Source: Siderastrea radians (lineage: Eukaryota > Cnidaria > Anthozoa > Scleractinia > Rhizangiidae). From it: 64,000 nucleotides of DNA. Every line of letters begins with the position of its first letter. Position 1 is the first letter of the stretch. The notes beneath the pieces are model-generated. The model ran no database searches and had not been told where the DNA came from. It worked only from the letters and a program-made list of their open reading frames with translations. The position numbers and the translations under genes are program-made. The DNA lies in NCBI GenBank assembly GCA_964017195.1, contig OZ024892.1, positions 4,508,366-4,572,365 on the forward strand. Reading direction: 5' to 3'. This document shows positions 7,958 to 21,600 of the stretch, piece after piece.

Positions 7958-10900
7958 ATGAGAAACCATTGCAATCAAGATCTTTCCTACCTCCAATGGT
8001 TCCTAACTTCACTGGTCACGAAAGCGAATGTAAGGAAGTCGTCGATCACGTGACTTCCGAATCTACCCGAATGGTGACGATCTGGGGCTCACCAGGTTTC
8101 GGAAAGACGTCGGTTGCGATCGCAGTGGGACACGGACTCGAGTCCCAAGGCTTGCCTGTTTATTTCATCTCACTTCGAGGCCTTCAGTCGAAAGCAGATC
8201 TGACATCAAAGCTTCTCAGCGTTGTTAGAGAAGCTGTCACGACTGATCAATCATCAGTTCAGCGTTTATCCCTTGATGACGAGCTTTGCCTGATTTTCAC
8301 AAGCATTCCAGATCGCTCTGTGTTTATTCTTTATAATGCCGATGACCTATTGGAAAGTGGTTTGCCAAAAGTAAAGGCAGACGTCATGCAACTTGTTGAA
8401 GAGATTCTTAGACGAAGTAAAAAGGTGGTATTCGTTGTAACCACAAGAGAATCTTTGGAATTTATGAACTTGCATTTCCAGGGCCACCAGTCTGTAAGAA
8501 TAAGACCATTGGATAAAGCCTCTTCTAAATCTTTGGTTCATGAATTGCTTCCAAATGCTGGCACCTCCGACTGCACAAGAATTACACAAATTTGTGGACA
8601 TGTCCCCTTGGTCATAAAGGTATTGTGTTCGTTTATTTCTGAAGATAATGCCCAGCCGAGGACGTTTCTAAACGATTTCGGGATTTCTTCTACAGAAAGC
8701 ATTGCCAAGCTGCTGGACAATCCTGAACATTCGGCCACTGAATATCATCGGTTGCAGTTCCTTTTTGACTCTTCTTTTCAGAGACTCTCTCCAAAGGAAA
8801 GGGAATCGTTAGTGTCCTTGTGTAATCGTCCTGAGACATTCAGCGTAGAGGTTGCTGCGGCTGTTTTGGGTGAAACAATTTTGGAGGCCAAAAAACTATT
8901 GAAAAGCCTTCGCATGAAATCTCTTCTCGATTCAAGGTTATCCGGGTCATTCACGATGCACAAACTTGTTCAGTCATTTGCAAGAGAAAAGGGGGAGAAA
9001 CAAATGAAAGAAACACTTCTGAACTCGAAAAGGCGTTTCTATGCGTTTTACGTTTCCCTTTTTGAGAAACTAAATGCACAGTTTCTTTCCGGTCATTCTA
9101 TGTCGGCATTTATTGCATTCTACGACGATCAACAGAGCATAGTTCAAAGCCTCAGTGCGGGTTGTTCAGATTTCAAACTAGTTAAGAGTGTGTTTGATGT
9201 GTTAATAAAGGCAGAACTGTTTTTAGCTACCCTTTTCCACAGTGAAGAATACACTTTTAACAAGATTTACGATTCGGCAATTGCAGCTGCAAGGAAGCTT
9301 GGAGCAAATGAGTATTACTGCCGATTACTTGTTTCCATGGCGTTAAGTGAAGTAACTTGGGCGCTACAGGAGATACAATGCAGCTCCTCGCTAAGGCAAA
9401 GGAAATCCAAGAATCGACCCCAGCGTTGCCTTCTTCGACATTTAAAGAAAACAATGGAAAGAGCATGTGCTATTTCGGAATCAATCAGCTTGCTGCCAAG
9501 AAAATCGAAGGCGGTGTTCAGTGCTTACAGGATGCTCTTTTGTCAATGAACGACAGCCCTGAGCAGGCGATTCTTAAACTAGTCACTTTCCAGATACTTG
9601 CCGTTTATTATCGCTGTCGAAACAACTTGTCGAACGCATCTTTCTTCTACCGAAAAGCACTCCAGCAATGCAGAGCAGCGGGAAACACAGAACTTCTTGT
9701 TATTCCACCTCTGGAAATCAAAGAAAAGAGAACTACTGATAAAAGCAAGCCTCACAGAAGCACGAACCTCTTGCTTAATCAGCCACTGAAGGTTGAAGTT
9801 ATTTTTCTTCTCACTGAAGCAACCCAGAGTTTCTCTGACACTGATACCAAGCAATATTTAAGTAATGTTCTGCTCCAAATACTGAAGGAAATCGAAACTG
9901 AGGTCCCAGTATCACTCGGTTTCATCAGTTTTCAGAGCAATGCTGCTGTTCTACCAACGTTTTTCAACCAAGTTGTTCAAGACCCAGTGAAACTGTATGA
10001 AGGACGAATCAGTTACCATCAAAGAGCACTCAAGCAATGCCATGAAAGCAAACGAAGTTCCGCTAACAAAGAGGAGGACCCTGCCACTTTACATCAAGTA
10101 CACAGTGAGGCGCTTGCGAAGTGCTACTCAGACCTAGGAAAATTTCATCAAAGGAAAAACATCTATGCAGATGCTCTTCAGTCACACCAGCGCGCACTTG
10201 ACATAACACTTGAGTTGTTTGAAGAAGAGCATGCAAGCACAGCTGACAGTTGCTTTTCACTCGGGAACGCACAATTTCAGCTAGGTGACTTCACATCAGC
10301 TCTTCATTCACACCAGCGAGCTTTGGACGTTCGTCGTCAACTGTTTGGAGAAGAACACGCAAGCACAGCTAACAGTTACTACTCACTCGGGAACACACAA
10401 TTTAGAGTAGGTGACTTTAAATCAGCTCTCCATTCACATCAGCGTGCTGTAGATTTTCGCCGTAAACTGTTCGGAGAAGAACACGCAAGCACAGCCGACA
10501 GCTACCATTTACTCGGGGCCACACAACTTGGGCTAGGTGACCTCACATCAGCTTTCCTTTCACACCAGCGCGCCCTTGTTGTTCGCCGTAAACTGTTTGG
10601 AGACTGCGGAACACGCAAGCACAGCAGACAGTTACCACTCACTCGGGTTCACACTATGTCAGCTACGTGACGTCACATCAGCCCTCCAGTCACACCAGCG
10701 CGCTCTTAAAGTTAATCTTAAACTGTTTGGAGAAGAACACGCAAGCACAGCCAACAGCTACTATGTACTCGGGTGCACACAGTATCAGCTGGGTGACTTT
10801 ACATCAGCTCTAGATCTCCACTCACACCAGTGCGCTCTTGACGTTCGTCGTAAACTGTTTGGAGAGGAACACGCAAACACAGCTGACAGTTACCGTGAAC

Positions 10901-11139
10901 TCGGATTCATGCAGCATAACGTAGGTAATTTCACATCAGCTCTGCATTCACGTCAACGTGCCCTTGGCGTTCGTCGTAAACTGTTTGGAGAAGAGCACGC
11001 AAGTACAGCTAACAGTTACCATGAACTCGGGACGACACAGTGTCAGCTAAGTGAATTTACATTAGCTCTCCAGTCACACCAGCGTGGATTAGACATTCGT
11101 CTGAACCTATCTACAGGAACCTATCTACACGAACGATGA
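7958..11139 (+). pseudogene. NLR1: NB-ARC / TPR exon, frameshifted
   Basis: Paralogue of the gene at 22236-28141. After the splice acceptor come NFTG, a P-loop (GSPGFGKTS, about 8085-8110), RNBS-B-like TTRESLEF, the CGHVPL motif and MHK (standing in for MHD), then helical repeats. From about 10110 there are some eight 42-residue TPRs of the EEHASTADSYHxLG type. Three defects show against NLR2. The Walker B aspartate is changed to tyrosine (TAT 8332-8334, FILYNADD). One G is lost near 9357, shifting the frame. About 4 bases are gained near 10604 (GGAGACTGCGGAACAC), shifting it again. Intact family members would act as STAND-type cytosolic sensors that bind ATP and oligomerise; that is family knowledge. 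This copy should not make a full-length protein. Confidence 0.85.
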
Positions 11140-12974
11140 AACCGTGTAAAGCCGTAGTGAGTACATCGTAATACGTCCAAACTTCGACAAAAAAAAGCGA
11201 GGCAGAAGGGTCCTGCAACACCGTGATACGTGGTATGCCACTTTTAAAAATTAAGCGTGTGTTTCTTGATGCCCATGAAGAAGGCGGAAATGTTAGGTAA
11301 ACAGCCTTGGGCACAGTGAAAAGACACGTTAAAAAACTTCAACAAAAGACAATTAAGGTTTTGACACCAGCAGCGGTTTCTTTCCCCGGTTGGATCGATG
11401 TTTAGCGTGAAACCGCGCTTCGTTGCTTCAACGAGACACTGCGTGCGTCGATTTGCCATCTGCGAATTGAATAAAATACATAAAACATTAGCAATGTATG
11501 ATGAATAATTCATTGCACAAAACAGCTGACAACAGACTAAAGCAAAGATAAATCAGATAAATACTCACTTTTAGAAGCAGTTTATTGCTAGATTGATTCG
11601 ATTGAACTGGATTGTCCAAAAGGATTGAAGATTTTTCGATCCGGCCACGAGCACGCTGAACGGTTCGCGAGAACGAAACAAGAGAGAAAGACTATCGGAG
11701 AGGGGAGAGAAAGTCAAAATTTGTCGGTCTCCCTCGACCCAGACTGTTCGCGTCCAAAATAACCTGGAACCGCGTGGGCCATCGCGGTTTAATATTCGCG
11801 ATTGAAAGCGCATTTCCAGCAGCAAAACCAATTACAAAACGAACTATTTCCAATTACAATATTATTAAAAATTTATATTTTCCGATGGCTCGCATGCCTT
11901 GCATGGCTCGCATGCCTCGCATAGCTCGCTGGCTCGCAGATTATCCGGACCCAATACACTAGTCTAAGGGTATTTTTTACCGTAGAATTCGAATTTGAAA
12001 TCAAAAATGTCAATTTCTTGTCAGAAAGGTGTGAAAATTAACACCTAAAATGTCACTCAAATTAATAATTATTTTCTTTTCTTCGTTTCTTTTCATTTGA
12101 AAGCTTTCTATTTTGTACTATCAAACACCTATGAAAGAAGGTTTCTTGTGTGAGTTAGCCGCCATCCAGATGTAAATCCTACAGCTAATTAAAAATCGAA
12201 CGTCTCTAAAGTAGGCACGTGACACACCATAACATCGATCCAATGCAACGAGAAATGGCGGCTACGTCAAGGAAAATAGCTCCATTTGTGTTTGTTAACT
12301 CTGCCAAGTTTCAGCAGAATTGAATAAAATGTGTAGAAAATATTTCTATTTTTGCCTCACACGCGCTGAGAATCTGTCAAATTTGGCACGTCTTGACGCT
12401 TTCGCTTGCTCAATACTCGTCTGCCATGTTTGTTTTCAGTGTTATAAGTTGCATTACCTTTTGGGACACTCAATTCGTGGAAGAAACGGGGAAAATGACG
12501 TATTTCGAACGTGTAACGCGTTCTAGAATCAAACAATCGACGATTCCCTAGCAACCACGATAGACAATGACACTGCGATCTTTTTGTCAGCGGTAACAAT
12601 GCGCACAAGCCACTACGCATAAATGTCGCGCGTGTTCGAGGAAGCTTTCGAGTATTTACGAAATCTCGTCCCCAGAGCCCGCGCGCATTTACGGTCAGCG
12701 GGATCGAAATGCCACGGACTCTGGGACAATCAAAAACCGGATGCCACTTTTGCGGCTTCCGGTTTTTAAAGCGCATGTGCGGCAGATTTTGAACTGAGCA
12801 TGCGTTATGGGTCATGTAAAGACAAAAAAGGCGCGAAATATTACGACATTCACGCGAGACTCGCGGGAAAATGAAGATAATCCTCGCTCGCAGACTTGCT
12901 AAGATGGCCGCACCGGTTTCTGTAAATTTGTTTAAATTTGTTCACTTCACGTTAGAAAATTCAATTCAGAAAAG
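11140..12974. other. Intergenic, no gene recognised
   Basis: No supported coding region. There is a short degenerate repeat of ATGGCTCGCATGCCT type at 11884-11938. A CpG-rich patch at 12600-12910 contains an AAGATGGCCGC motif (12901) of the YY1 type seen at animal promoters and in LINE 5' ends. Open frames here are short and lack domain signatures. Confidence 0.4.
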
Positions 12975-13110
12975 AGACCGGACCTCTAATGAAAAGAACG
13001 CCAATATGAGGAGCTGAAGACTGTTGTTGTTGAGGGTAAAGACACCATTTGTGTACTTCCAGCTGAATATAATGGGAGATCTCTCAGTGACTGGCTACCA
13101 CCATGCGTTT
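12975..13110 (+). pseudogene. Possible RecQ-like helicase fragment, decayed
   Basis: After a frame change near 13010 one frame reads YEELK, then VVVEGKDTICVLP, then degenerate residues, then SLSDWLP, then a stop. This resembles the start of a RecQ/DEAD-type helicase, where LPTGxGKSL would be the P-loop, but the Thr-Gly-Lys core is lost. It is about 45 codons with nothing recognisable on either side. The match is from memory and short, so it is offered only as a probable fossil. Confidence 0.25.
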
Positions 13111-13900
13111 GTGGCTGAATGTGTGTGTGTGTTTTTTAGCAAAAGCGGTGAAGAGAAAATTAACTTTTTTATTGTAGTCGTATCTTCATTAAACTTTTTG
13201 ATAGACGAACAAATATCAAACATGAAAGTTTTCAAGGGTACTGAAAACGTAGCCACAGTCGAAGAGTTTGAAGTGCCGCCCCAAATTTTATTTCACATCT
13301 TACGGCCTTTACAAAATTAATTAACAAATTTTCAGCGACATCGTGAAAGAAAAAAAAACGATAGTCATGGACGAGGTTCATTTAGCAGTCAAATAATGTG
13401 TAGAACCTTTTTGTGTTTTGTAAGCTTACTAATTTGAAAAGTCTAACTGAGCAAGAAATCAACCTTTAAAAAAACATGACCTTGTTTTTGGCGCGTGGTA
13501 AGCTTACATACGCGTAAAAATTAGCTTTTTTACAGAGTCCGACTGCTTATTTATTAAGGAAGACACAAAGCAAATCAACTGTACTGTTGCTATTAAACGG
13601 TCTTGGACAAAGTAAAGAGGTCATATATTTATGAAACGTACCCGGGCTGGCGTTTCGTGTGTTCTTCTTTCAACTGTGTTGGTGTTGTGTTTTCTCCACC
13701 ACTACGTCGGTAAATATTTTACAACGGTATAGGTTTTGTACGGAAAGCTCGTTTGCCGAAATACTAAAAACATTACATAGAATAAACACATCAAAATGAC
13801 GAAGGTACAATTTATTAACGAGTATCACAGGTCTTTAAATAATTCAACTCAGTGAATCAAGGCAAACTGAACAGCCACTTTTTAGTACAGCTAGAAACAT
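13111..13900. other. Intergenic, no gene recognised
   Basis: AT-rich sequence with scattered stops in all frames. I see no domain, repeat array or RNA gene. Confidence 0.4.
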
Positions 13901-14039
13901 TGAAAATCTATCACAATCAAGGATGGACGATTTCTTACAAAGACAATGAAAGTTGATAGTGAAAACAACTAAATACTAAAGAAAGACCTTTTACCTACAC
14001 TCGAAGCGGTTTACTAGTCCTGCCAGCTGCAAACTTTCA

Positions 14040-14570
14040 AAGCTTACAAATACGACAGATACGATGTCTTGCAAAATAAACAGGATCGCTGTTCTCGTTG
14101 TTTTTGTCATTATGTCCTGCCGCTACACCAGTTTCTGCACCACGTAATTCAAGAAGCCAATCCACCATTCACTTTTTAGCTACAGTGAGATTATCTGCTC
14201 CAGTTCAACAAAATAAGCTTAAATCCTGTCTTCTGTTCCATCAAACTCGCACATGGTTCCGCTGAGTAAACGGATTTTTAACACAAAGCCGCTTTTTTTA
14301 ACCTTTACGACTGCAATGGAAAGACTGTTAGCTTCCATCCGCTTTAGACTGAATGTTGAGAACAATTTTCAAGCCACCATTGTCCATGAACCATACTTTA
14401 GAGCTGGAAATTAGAGGAATTATTCCAAAATTGTGCCCCTTCGACCGTCATTTATCTTGAAGCGGGTATTTATTCAGCTTTTGGCAAGAACCGCTGCAAC
14501 GTATCACAAGGTTTTGGCGCCTTTTTCATTTTAACCATGCGACCGACACTTGTTTCCTTTTTACGTCTTG
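14040..14570 (+). repeat. Old dispersed repeat, copy A
   Basis: Matches 47680-48190 in order and orientation along about 500 bp. Shared blocks include GGTTTTGGCGCCTTTTTC (14510 and 48123), CATCAAACTCGCACATG versus CGATCAAACACGCACATG, and AGCTTCCATCCGCTTT versus AGCTTCAATCCGCTTT. Divergence is high and there is no open frame, so it is an old non-coding or dead element. Confidence 0.6.
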
Positions 14571-16500
14571 TCTAACATGAATGTGAATTTGACTGCATTT
14601 ATCGATTCTTTGGGAGTTTGCATCGCCCATTTTCTGATTTCTTTCCCACTGTCCGTCTCTGACGTGATCGAAAACGTCTAGCAAAATCATCGCAAGACAT
14701 TTTCGTTTCCTGTTTTGAAACTTCTTACTCGTCGACCTCCGGTAAATTTTAGTAGCCAATCAGATTTCGATTCGTCAGCATTTTGACATTGATTATCCCA
14801 GAGGTCTTGCATCCTTGGTGCTGATCAAAAGGAATGCAGCCTCTGGGAACGAGATTGGTATTAACGTGGACCTTTGCTTTCCTTGGCGTGAGAGATTCAA
14901 TCGAAAGCAGCTTTCCTTTTGTTTATCAAGTGAATTTCTCTTGGACTGCGGAAAGGAAGCGAAATATCCTGTGAATACATTGGTGTCCTTTCTCGTTTAC
15001 TTACAGCACTCGAATTCAGTGCCAGCGAGAAGTTCGATTTCATATTTTCGTACAATCAAGCATCGTCGTATGCTTAGAACTGAAGAGTGTAAGAAGTAGA
15101 CAAATACTTTCGCCTGAAAGAGATTCTAAGACTTTGAGAATGTGGTGGCCTACAAGTACTAAAGACAGTTAAAAATTCCTTGCCGTCGCGCTGTGGTTGT
15201 GGTTATGTTGGGTTAATATCGCGAGTTTGTCGGGGATGAATTTAGCTGAAGATCGCATCTTCGCATGAGGATTTATTTGAAAACCTGGCCGGTTTTAATA
15301 CTAATGGAAACACGCGGATGAAAGAGAAATTTGTGTACTCGCATAATACTTGGAGTATGATGTAGCTGTGACCAGAAATTTTGATATTTCTCATTTGACT
15401 TGTCAAGTTTCCCTCGCTGCATGAATGCGCGGTACGCTTTTCATCTTGTGTATTATTATGATAAACTAAGCTTGTTATTTGTTTTTTTCAACCACTCGAG
15501 ATATTAAAAATATCTGTTGGTGTTCTGGTTGATGCTGCTTGTCGCTATATATTTTGATTTGCCCCTGAATATCTGTAGCTTCGCCAGCTTCGCAAGCTTC
15601 GCCAGCTTCGCCGCTCGGATGATTCAACGACACCAGCCGTGCGCGGGACCGGAAGGGAGTGAACACGCGAAATTCCAAGATGGCAGCTGAAAATGGCGTA
15701 CCTAACAACGAATTTCAATCCTCTCTTTCTCGGAAACTAGCGATCACTGAGCCGTTATTTCGTAAATGATAACTTATCTATGCATAACTACACAACAAGC
15801 AAATTTACAAGAAAAAAAGTTTTCGGACCTTCACCTGTAAATACCGCCTTAGTTGACCTCACCAGTTAAATTTGGAATTAAACCACGGTTTTGTTCAACC
15901 ATAGCTCTTATTTTTGTTTCAATAATCTGCCTCTTGTGTATACTCTCTCTTGCTTTGAAAAGTAACCTAACACAATTAGTATTTACCATCCGCGAAATGA
16001 CTATGAAACTAGCTCTTATTACCAAAATGTAAAACAAAATTGCAACCTGTGAGAGAAATATGTGATCACGAAACTGTCGCTCCTTCGCCTCCCACGGAGT
16101 GTTTACTTTAACCATATGCATGCCTTAATTATCAGTACTTTTCCAGTAAAGATGGAACTCTGATGTAACAAATGCAAACTGTGATGAAAATGATTTAAGC
16201 ATGGACGATCTATCTATTACATTTTACGATTAATATATTAAGATATATATATAGCAATTGGTTATCATTAGTAACTTTTCAAAACCGTTAAAATTAGTAA
16301 TTAAATAAAAGTAGTAGTTTTAGTTATATTTATTATTCTTAGTAATATGTAACATATAATATGTAATACAGGCTTTTAGGAGTTTTTAGCATTTAATGAA
16401 ATTACTTCTTAACGTATATTTCATAGCATTTTTACATTATCTGCGTGAGCGCCGCGGGGGTGTTATTGCTCTGCACTATTTAGTCTTACCCTCCATAAAT
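14571..16500. other. Intergenic, no gene recognised
   Basis: No supported gene. There is a short GCTTCGCCA tandem repeat at 15580-15615 and a CpG-rich patch near 15630-15700 with an AAGATGGC motif. The rest is AT-rich. Confidence 0.4.
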
Positions 16501-16519
16501 AACGTGTTCTGATTGATTC

Positions 16520-16960
16520 ATTAATTATTAGACATGAAGGACTGAGCATGCGAAGATTGACATGCTTCATAGGAAACAGATACACCTAACTGAACAAACG
16601 TTGTCGTGTGAAAAGCATATACGATGAACGATACGACACAATGGTTTTCTGGGAAGTGGGAAAACTTGCTTCTGTTCTCAGGCACCGTGGAGATAACACT
16701 AACATAGTATACACAAATCTACTTCAAAACCTTCTCAGGAATAAAAATATCTTGGATATCAATATATGGAACTGAGTCGCAAGCTTGTCAGTAGTGTCTT
16801 CCCAGAATTCCACCGTGTCGCAATGTTCCTGGTTTATACTTTGCACCCGACAACATTTTATCAATCGTGTGTATATCACCAGATGCACTCTGTATATTTC
16901 ATTGGTCCTTTGGATTAAAGCTTCATATAAGCTGATTAAGAAAACCATTAACTCCTCTTT
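16520..16960 (+). repeat. NLR 3'-flank homology block, copy 1
   Basis: Resembles 28600-28775 downstream of NLR2. Shared landmarks are GACATGCTTCATAG versus GGCATGCTTCATAG, then similar text ending in CCATTAACTC followed by TTTC near a splice-like AT-rich stretch. It suggests that the NLR gene and its 3' flank were duplicated as a unit, with about 5 kb later added between NLR1 and this block. Confidence 0.45.
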
Positions 16961-17092
16961 CATTTCCCAGACTGCTCATGCAAGTGCAAAACGGAAAAAA
17001 AAATCTTTCAAAAACATTGAGAAAACACAGCACCACAGAGCGACGTCGCTGGTTACATATAATTCATGCATGAAATTCACCTGACAAACTAA

Positions 17093-17497
17093 TGGGGCGA
17101 CTACATGGCAAATTTTAACCCGGGCTGAAATTTCGGTCCGCCCACAGGGCTGAAATTTTCTTGCGATTACATGGGAAATTTCAGCTTGGGTGCAACGTTT
17201 AAAATTGGGCTGGAAAAGTTTGAAGGAAAGCGTTTTGCATTCACAACTCAAGCGGTGCGCATGCCCAAGGTCATATTTCAGCCCGGGCTGAAATGAATGC
17301 CATTATATGAGGTTTTTAAGCCTGCGGCTTCCCAAACCGGGCTGGAAATTTCAGCCCGGGCCGGAATTTAGCTCGGGCTAACACTCTCTTCATGTAACTG
17401 CAAACGGCAAACGTCTTTTTAAGGAGGTTTGTTCGGGAAGCCGAGCTAAAATCTCAACGCGGGTAACATGGCTGAAATTAGTGATGTAAACGGCCCC
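17093..17497. mobile_element. MITE with GGGGC...GCCCC ends and TAA duplication (Harbinger-like)
   Basis: A 405-bp element bounded by TAA (17090-17092 and 17498-17500). Its ends are TGGGGCGACTACATGG and, on the other strand, GGGGCCGTTTACATCA. The interior repeats CCCGGGCTGAAATTTC-type words in both orientations. A 3-bp TWA duplication is typical of PIF/Harbinger. It has no coding capacity. Confidence 0.6.
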
Positions 17498-18069
17498 TAA
17501 AAGACATCACAGCTAGAAATAAAGAGCACATAAATTAAATATACAAGCGAAGTTGGAAAGAAAACGGACGATAACCCGGCCTCCATTCAAAAGATACATT
17601 TACTGTGGTTTTAAATAACACGCATACTCTGAAGTTAAAGACTCAACCAACCATAACGTTTTTCACTTCCGTCAATCACAGCAGCGAGTCTTTAGAAGTT
17701 CAGCTCAACGAGGTCAATGCAAGAAGTAAATTTCACGCGCTATGATTGGTGAATTTCACGATCCAGTTTGTCGGTTTCTGTCATTCAGAGATCGTTGGTG
17801 GTCAATGTAACCGTACGTTGGGATTTAAAACGTAACATTTACTTGGGAACTAGGTGCACAACATGTTTTTCAAAACCGAATTTCTCCTTCAACTGTAAAA
17901 GTCTTCCTTTCATATTTCCTACATTGTGATAATCAATTTATCGTATTTTTTCGTTAACCAAGCTTGGCAACATTTTCGATAATTCATGATACTGCAGGGA
18001 CCAAAGACTGCTGACGGAAGCATAGAACTCCCAGTAGGACAGTAATACTCAGTCAGCCCAACATCTGCC

Positions 18070-18630
18070 ATTTGAATGGTCACTTTTTAGCATTTCATCC
18101 ATAATCTCAAAAGACAGAACCATCTTGCAAAGCATAGTAAAAAGGAAAGTGCATTGTTTTGGATGGTTAAACCTCAGGATTTCATCCACAGACTCAAAAT
18201 AGGAACCAGCTTATAAAATATAATAGCAGTACTACAGGAAAGTGCTGCTCAATAGTTTCTACTTGAATGACCACACTTAGGATTTCATCCACAGACTCAA
18301 AAGTTGGAACCACCTTGTACAGCATAATAAACAGCACCACAGGAAAGTACTGCTCAGTAGCTTTCATTTGAATGATCACACTTTAGGATTTCATCCACAG
18401 ACTCAAAAGTTGGAACCACCTTGTACAGCATAATAAACAGCACCACAGGAAAGCACTGCTCAGTAGCTTTCATTTGAATGATCACACTTTAGGATTTCAT
18501 CCACAGACTCAAACGTTAGAACCTCCTTGTACGATATAATAGCAGCACTACAGGAAAGTACTGCTCAGTAGTTTCTATTTGAATGGCGACACTTTAGGAT
18601 TTCATCCACAGACTCAAAAGTTGGAACACA
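18070..18630. repeat. Tandem repeat array, period about 106 bp
   Basis: Five units begin near 18178, 18281, 18387, 18493 and 18598, each containing GATTTCATCCACAGACTCAA and ACTGCTCAGTAG. Spacing is 103-106 bp and two adjacent units are almost identical. A diverged relative lies at 28860-29280, downstream of NLR2. Confidence 0.85.
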
Positions 18631-18639
18631 TGGCATCAT

Positions 18640-21600
18640 CTGAGGTTTGCCTCTGGGAGTGAAGGGTGCCAGTCGCTACCCTGAGTAGCAGAAACAAACA
18701 CAGAGAAAGGAAGAATGCGATCCCAAACAGCTATCGTAGAAAACATAAAGGAGAAACAACGAAATTATTTCAAGGACACGAACCTCCACCATTTAAATAG
18801 GTAAATAAATCGAAAGGTTCTTTACGTCAAAGTCACTTGGCAATGTATATAAAGCATACTCAAACTTGAAAACATGAGTGTATTGAGAGCAGGAGGCGAA
18901 TCAGGGTTCGGTGAGGGTTCTCAACAGCTTAATTTGATAATATCACAGAGATTATCGTCATCATTTCTTTTTCAGACATAAATGTTAAGAAATGTCCTAC
19001 AAAAACTTCATTTTAGTTAGCCTGGGGAAAACTTATTGCTTGCGCTGTGCTTGTGCATTTATTTATATTTTTTCTACAAGTCCGCAGACTGTTCGGCCCG
19101 TTTCATCATGGTCTCACCTTAGACAAATAACGTCTATAGATTCTCAGTGACATAAAACGTCTGGAATTTTCTGCTTCCTGCGTTTCTACGAATTTGGGAA
19201 ACCCCCTCTGCATATTCCGATAAACAGAGAGTCTAAGTATTACGTAAATCGCCTCAAGGAGTCACACCACATTTTGTGCCATTGTTTGTTGCTGTTCGCT
19301 TTCGGAATATAATCACAAAAAATCAAATACTGTTCGCTCCAGTGAAACGTTTCATTAGAGCTGCCAGAGTTATCCTGTTCACCGTTCGTCATCATATCCC
19401 TGGCAACTTCCACAATCTTGAAGCTTGTCGCTGAAGCATTGTACGTTCATCCTCTAGCTTTTGTTTTATGAAGGTATAGTTTATCAATTAGTTATATAGA
19501 ATTGTATCAAGAATTTTAAGTTGTAGTCAAGCAGCCAGCCAGAATTTTAAGACGTAGTTCAGCAGCCGCCGTGGCGGTGGCTGCTGAAATTCTTGCGGTG
19601 CAATTTAACAATTCTTGCAGCACAGATAAAGGTACCGTTCGGTTCTAGGGCTCCATGGCATAACTATGCAGGGTTTCATGGGTCCAAGACAGAACACATG
19701 GGGCTCCAGGGTTCCATAAGGAACTCAAAGCTGGGCTCCAAACAAGCATAATTTTGTCCAGGCGCCAAAGAAAGATAAGTTTCGGTCTTCGCGTTCCACA
19801 AAGCAAACAGTTTACGCCCTCTTGGCTTAGGGCCTCGGATAGACAGCACTCCTACGTTTACCTAGGCACCCATCTGGTAACTTTGTTAAAACGAACGCGA
19901 AAACTTAACTAAACCAAGAGAATACATCATATTTTCCTGCTCAAAATCAGTTGATCAACATGTACAGCCGTAATTAGATGAGTGCATTTACACATGGGTG
20001 CGTCCGTGGACTTTGAACAGAATATTTTCGCAATTGCCTTTTTCGCTGCCTGGTTTATTATGACGCATTGAAAACTGTAGACGTTATGAGAAAAGTCATA
20101 AGAACTGAAAGGAAAAGACAAACCGGGACAGAAGAACAAGTAAATTAGAGACCCAGATTTTGTTTACTGAACAGAAAGCTTTGTTACGCTTACCTAAGCA
20201 ATTTCATTTTGTTGATAATCAGGCAGTGGCTTCAGAGAACAGCAACGACTCTGAGTGACCAATAAAATGGATTTGAGTCGATTTAAGCCTGTTGTCCTGT
20301 TGCTAAGAGCAGGCTGGTCTATGTACTTCATTTTACAGATTTGTTGGCTCAATTGAATCTCCTTGTTCTTGAGGGGGGAGGGGAGGGGGAGAGGGTGGAA
20401 ATATGTGCGAACCTAAAGGACACGGATTTGGATTTGTACGGCTTTGGCTGATAAAAGGGGAGAGATTTTTAAGGCATCAGTCCTGGAATAAATTCTGGAA
20501 ACTCAAATATTGGCGTCTGAGATGGATTATAGTGACGTGCAGAGCTCTGAGGCGCGCACTACCACCCAAAATTTAAAGCGCGACGTTCTCCCGAGGACGT
20601 CGTGCAGAATAATGAATAATAAAATCTGTAAAATTTTTTAGATAATGACGTCTATAAGGTATTCATTAAAGGCACAATGAAAAACATTTCATTGGCTTGA
20701 ATGAAACAATTCGCCTTATCCTTCACCCCTTTCATCGTATTGCCTGAATGCTTTCATAATTCTGAGGCCCTCTGCTGAGGTATTGAATGTTTAGCGAGCA
20801 ACTTATGCTTTATGAAGGTATAGTTTGTCAGTTTCAACATTTTGAGAAGTAATCGATGCATCATGATTTGATTACTGAATTCCTGTCACGCGTTGTGTTG
20901 ACTGTTTCAGTAAGAATATTAAAAAGCCGCCTTTGATAGGAAGGAGCTAACTATGACGTAGATTGCCTGAAGGGGTCACGCCAAATTTTGTGCCATTGTT
21001 TGTTGCTTTTCGGAATGCAAAACCCAAGAGTTTTAAAAACATTTCGCTTGAATGAAGCAATTCGTCTGAGTTACCCTTTACTTATACACACTTTGATTTT
21101 GAGGCTCTCCGCAGAGGTACTGTATGTTTAACAAGCAATTTATGCCTAATGAAGGTATAGTTTACCAGTTTTAGTTAATAAAATTATGTAAAGAAATTTG
21201 AGAAGTAGTCTAATCATCATGACTGACTCCGTCGGTTCCTTTACAAGGCGTTGGCTCCTATGCTCATATGATTTCGTCCGTACACCTGAGCTGAAAATGT
21301 TCATACATCAAGGATTTTAAAGGCTTAGAAGTTATAAGACAAGTTATATTTAAGATACAACTAGAAAAGCATTAATTGTGACTGAAAAACATGTAAATTA
21401 GAGTAAAGGTTCAGTGGTCACTGAGCAGAACGCTTGTTTTTACGCTTACTAAAGCAATATCAGTTTTGACAATTAAAGTGGTAAACTCAATACGGCTTCA
21501 AGCAGGAATACTGAAAAACTTGGTTTGAATCAATCTTGGTTTGTTACGTTACTGGCTTAATAACTAAGTCCTTTTACCTTTAAGAGGGGTTAGGGGGACG

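Noticed and set aside
12357..12815. 152-codon minus-strand frame
   Set aside because: Lies in a CpG-rich patch with no domain or splice support.
18070..18630. CRISPR-like array
   Set aside because: Units are contiguous 106-bp repeats without unique spacers, and the context is eukaryotic.
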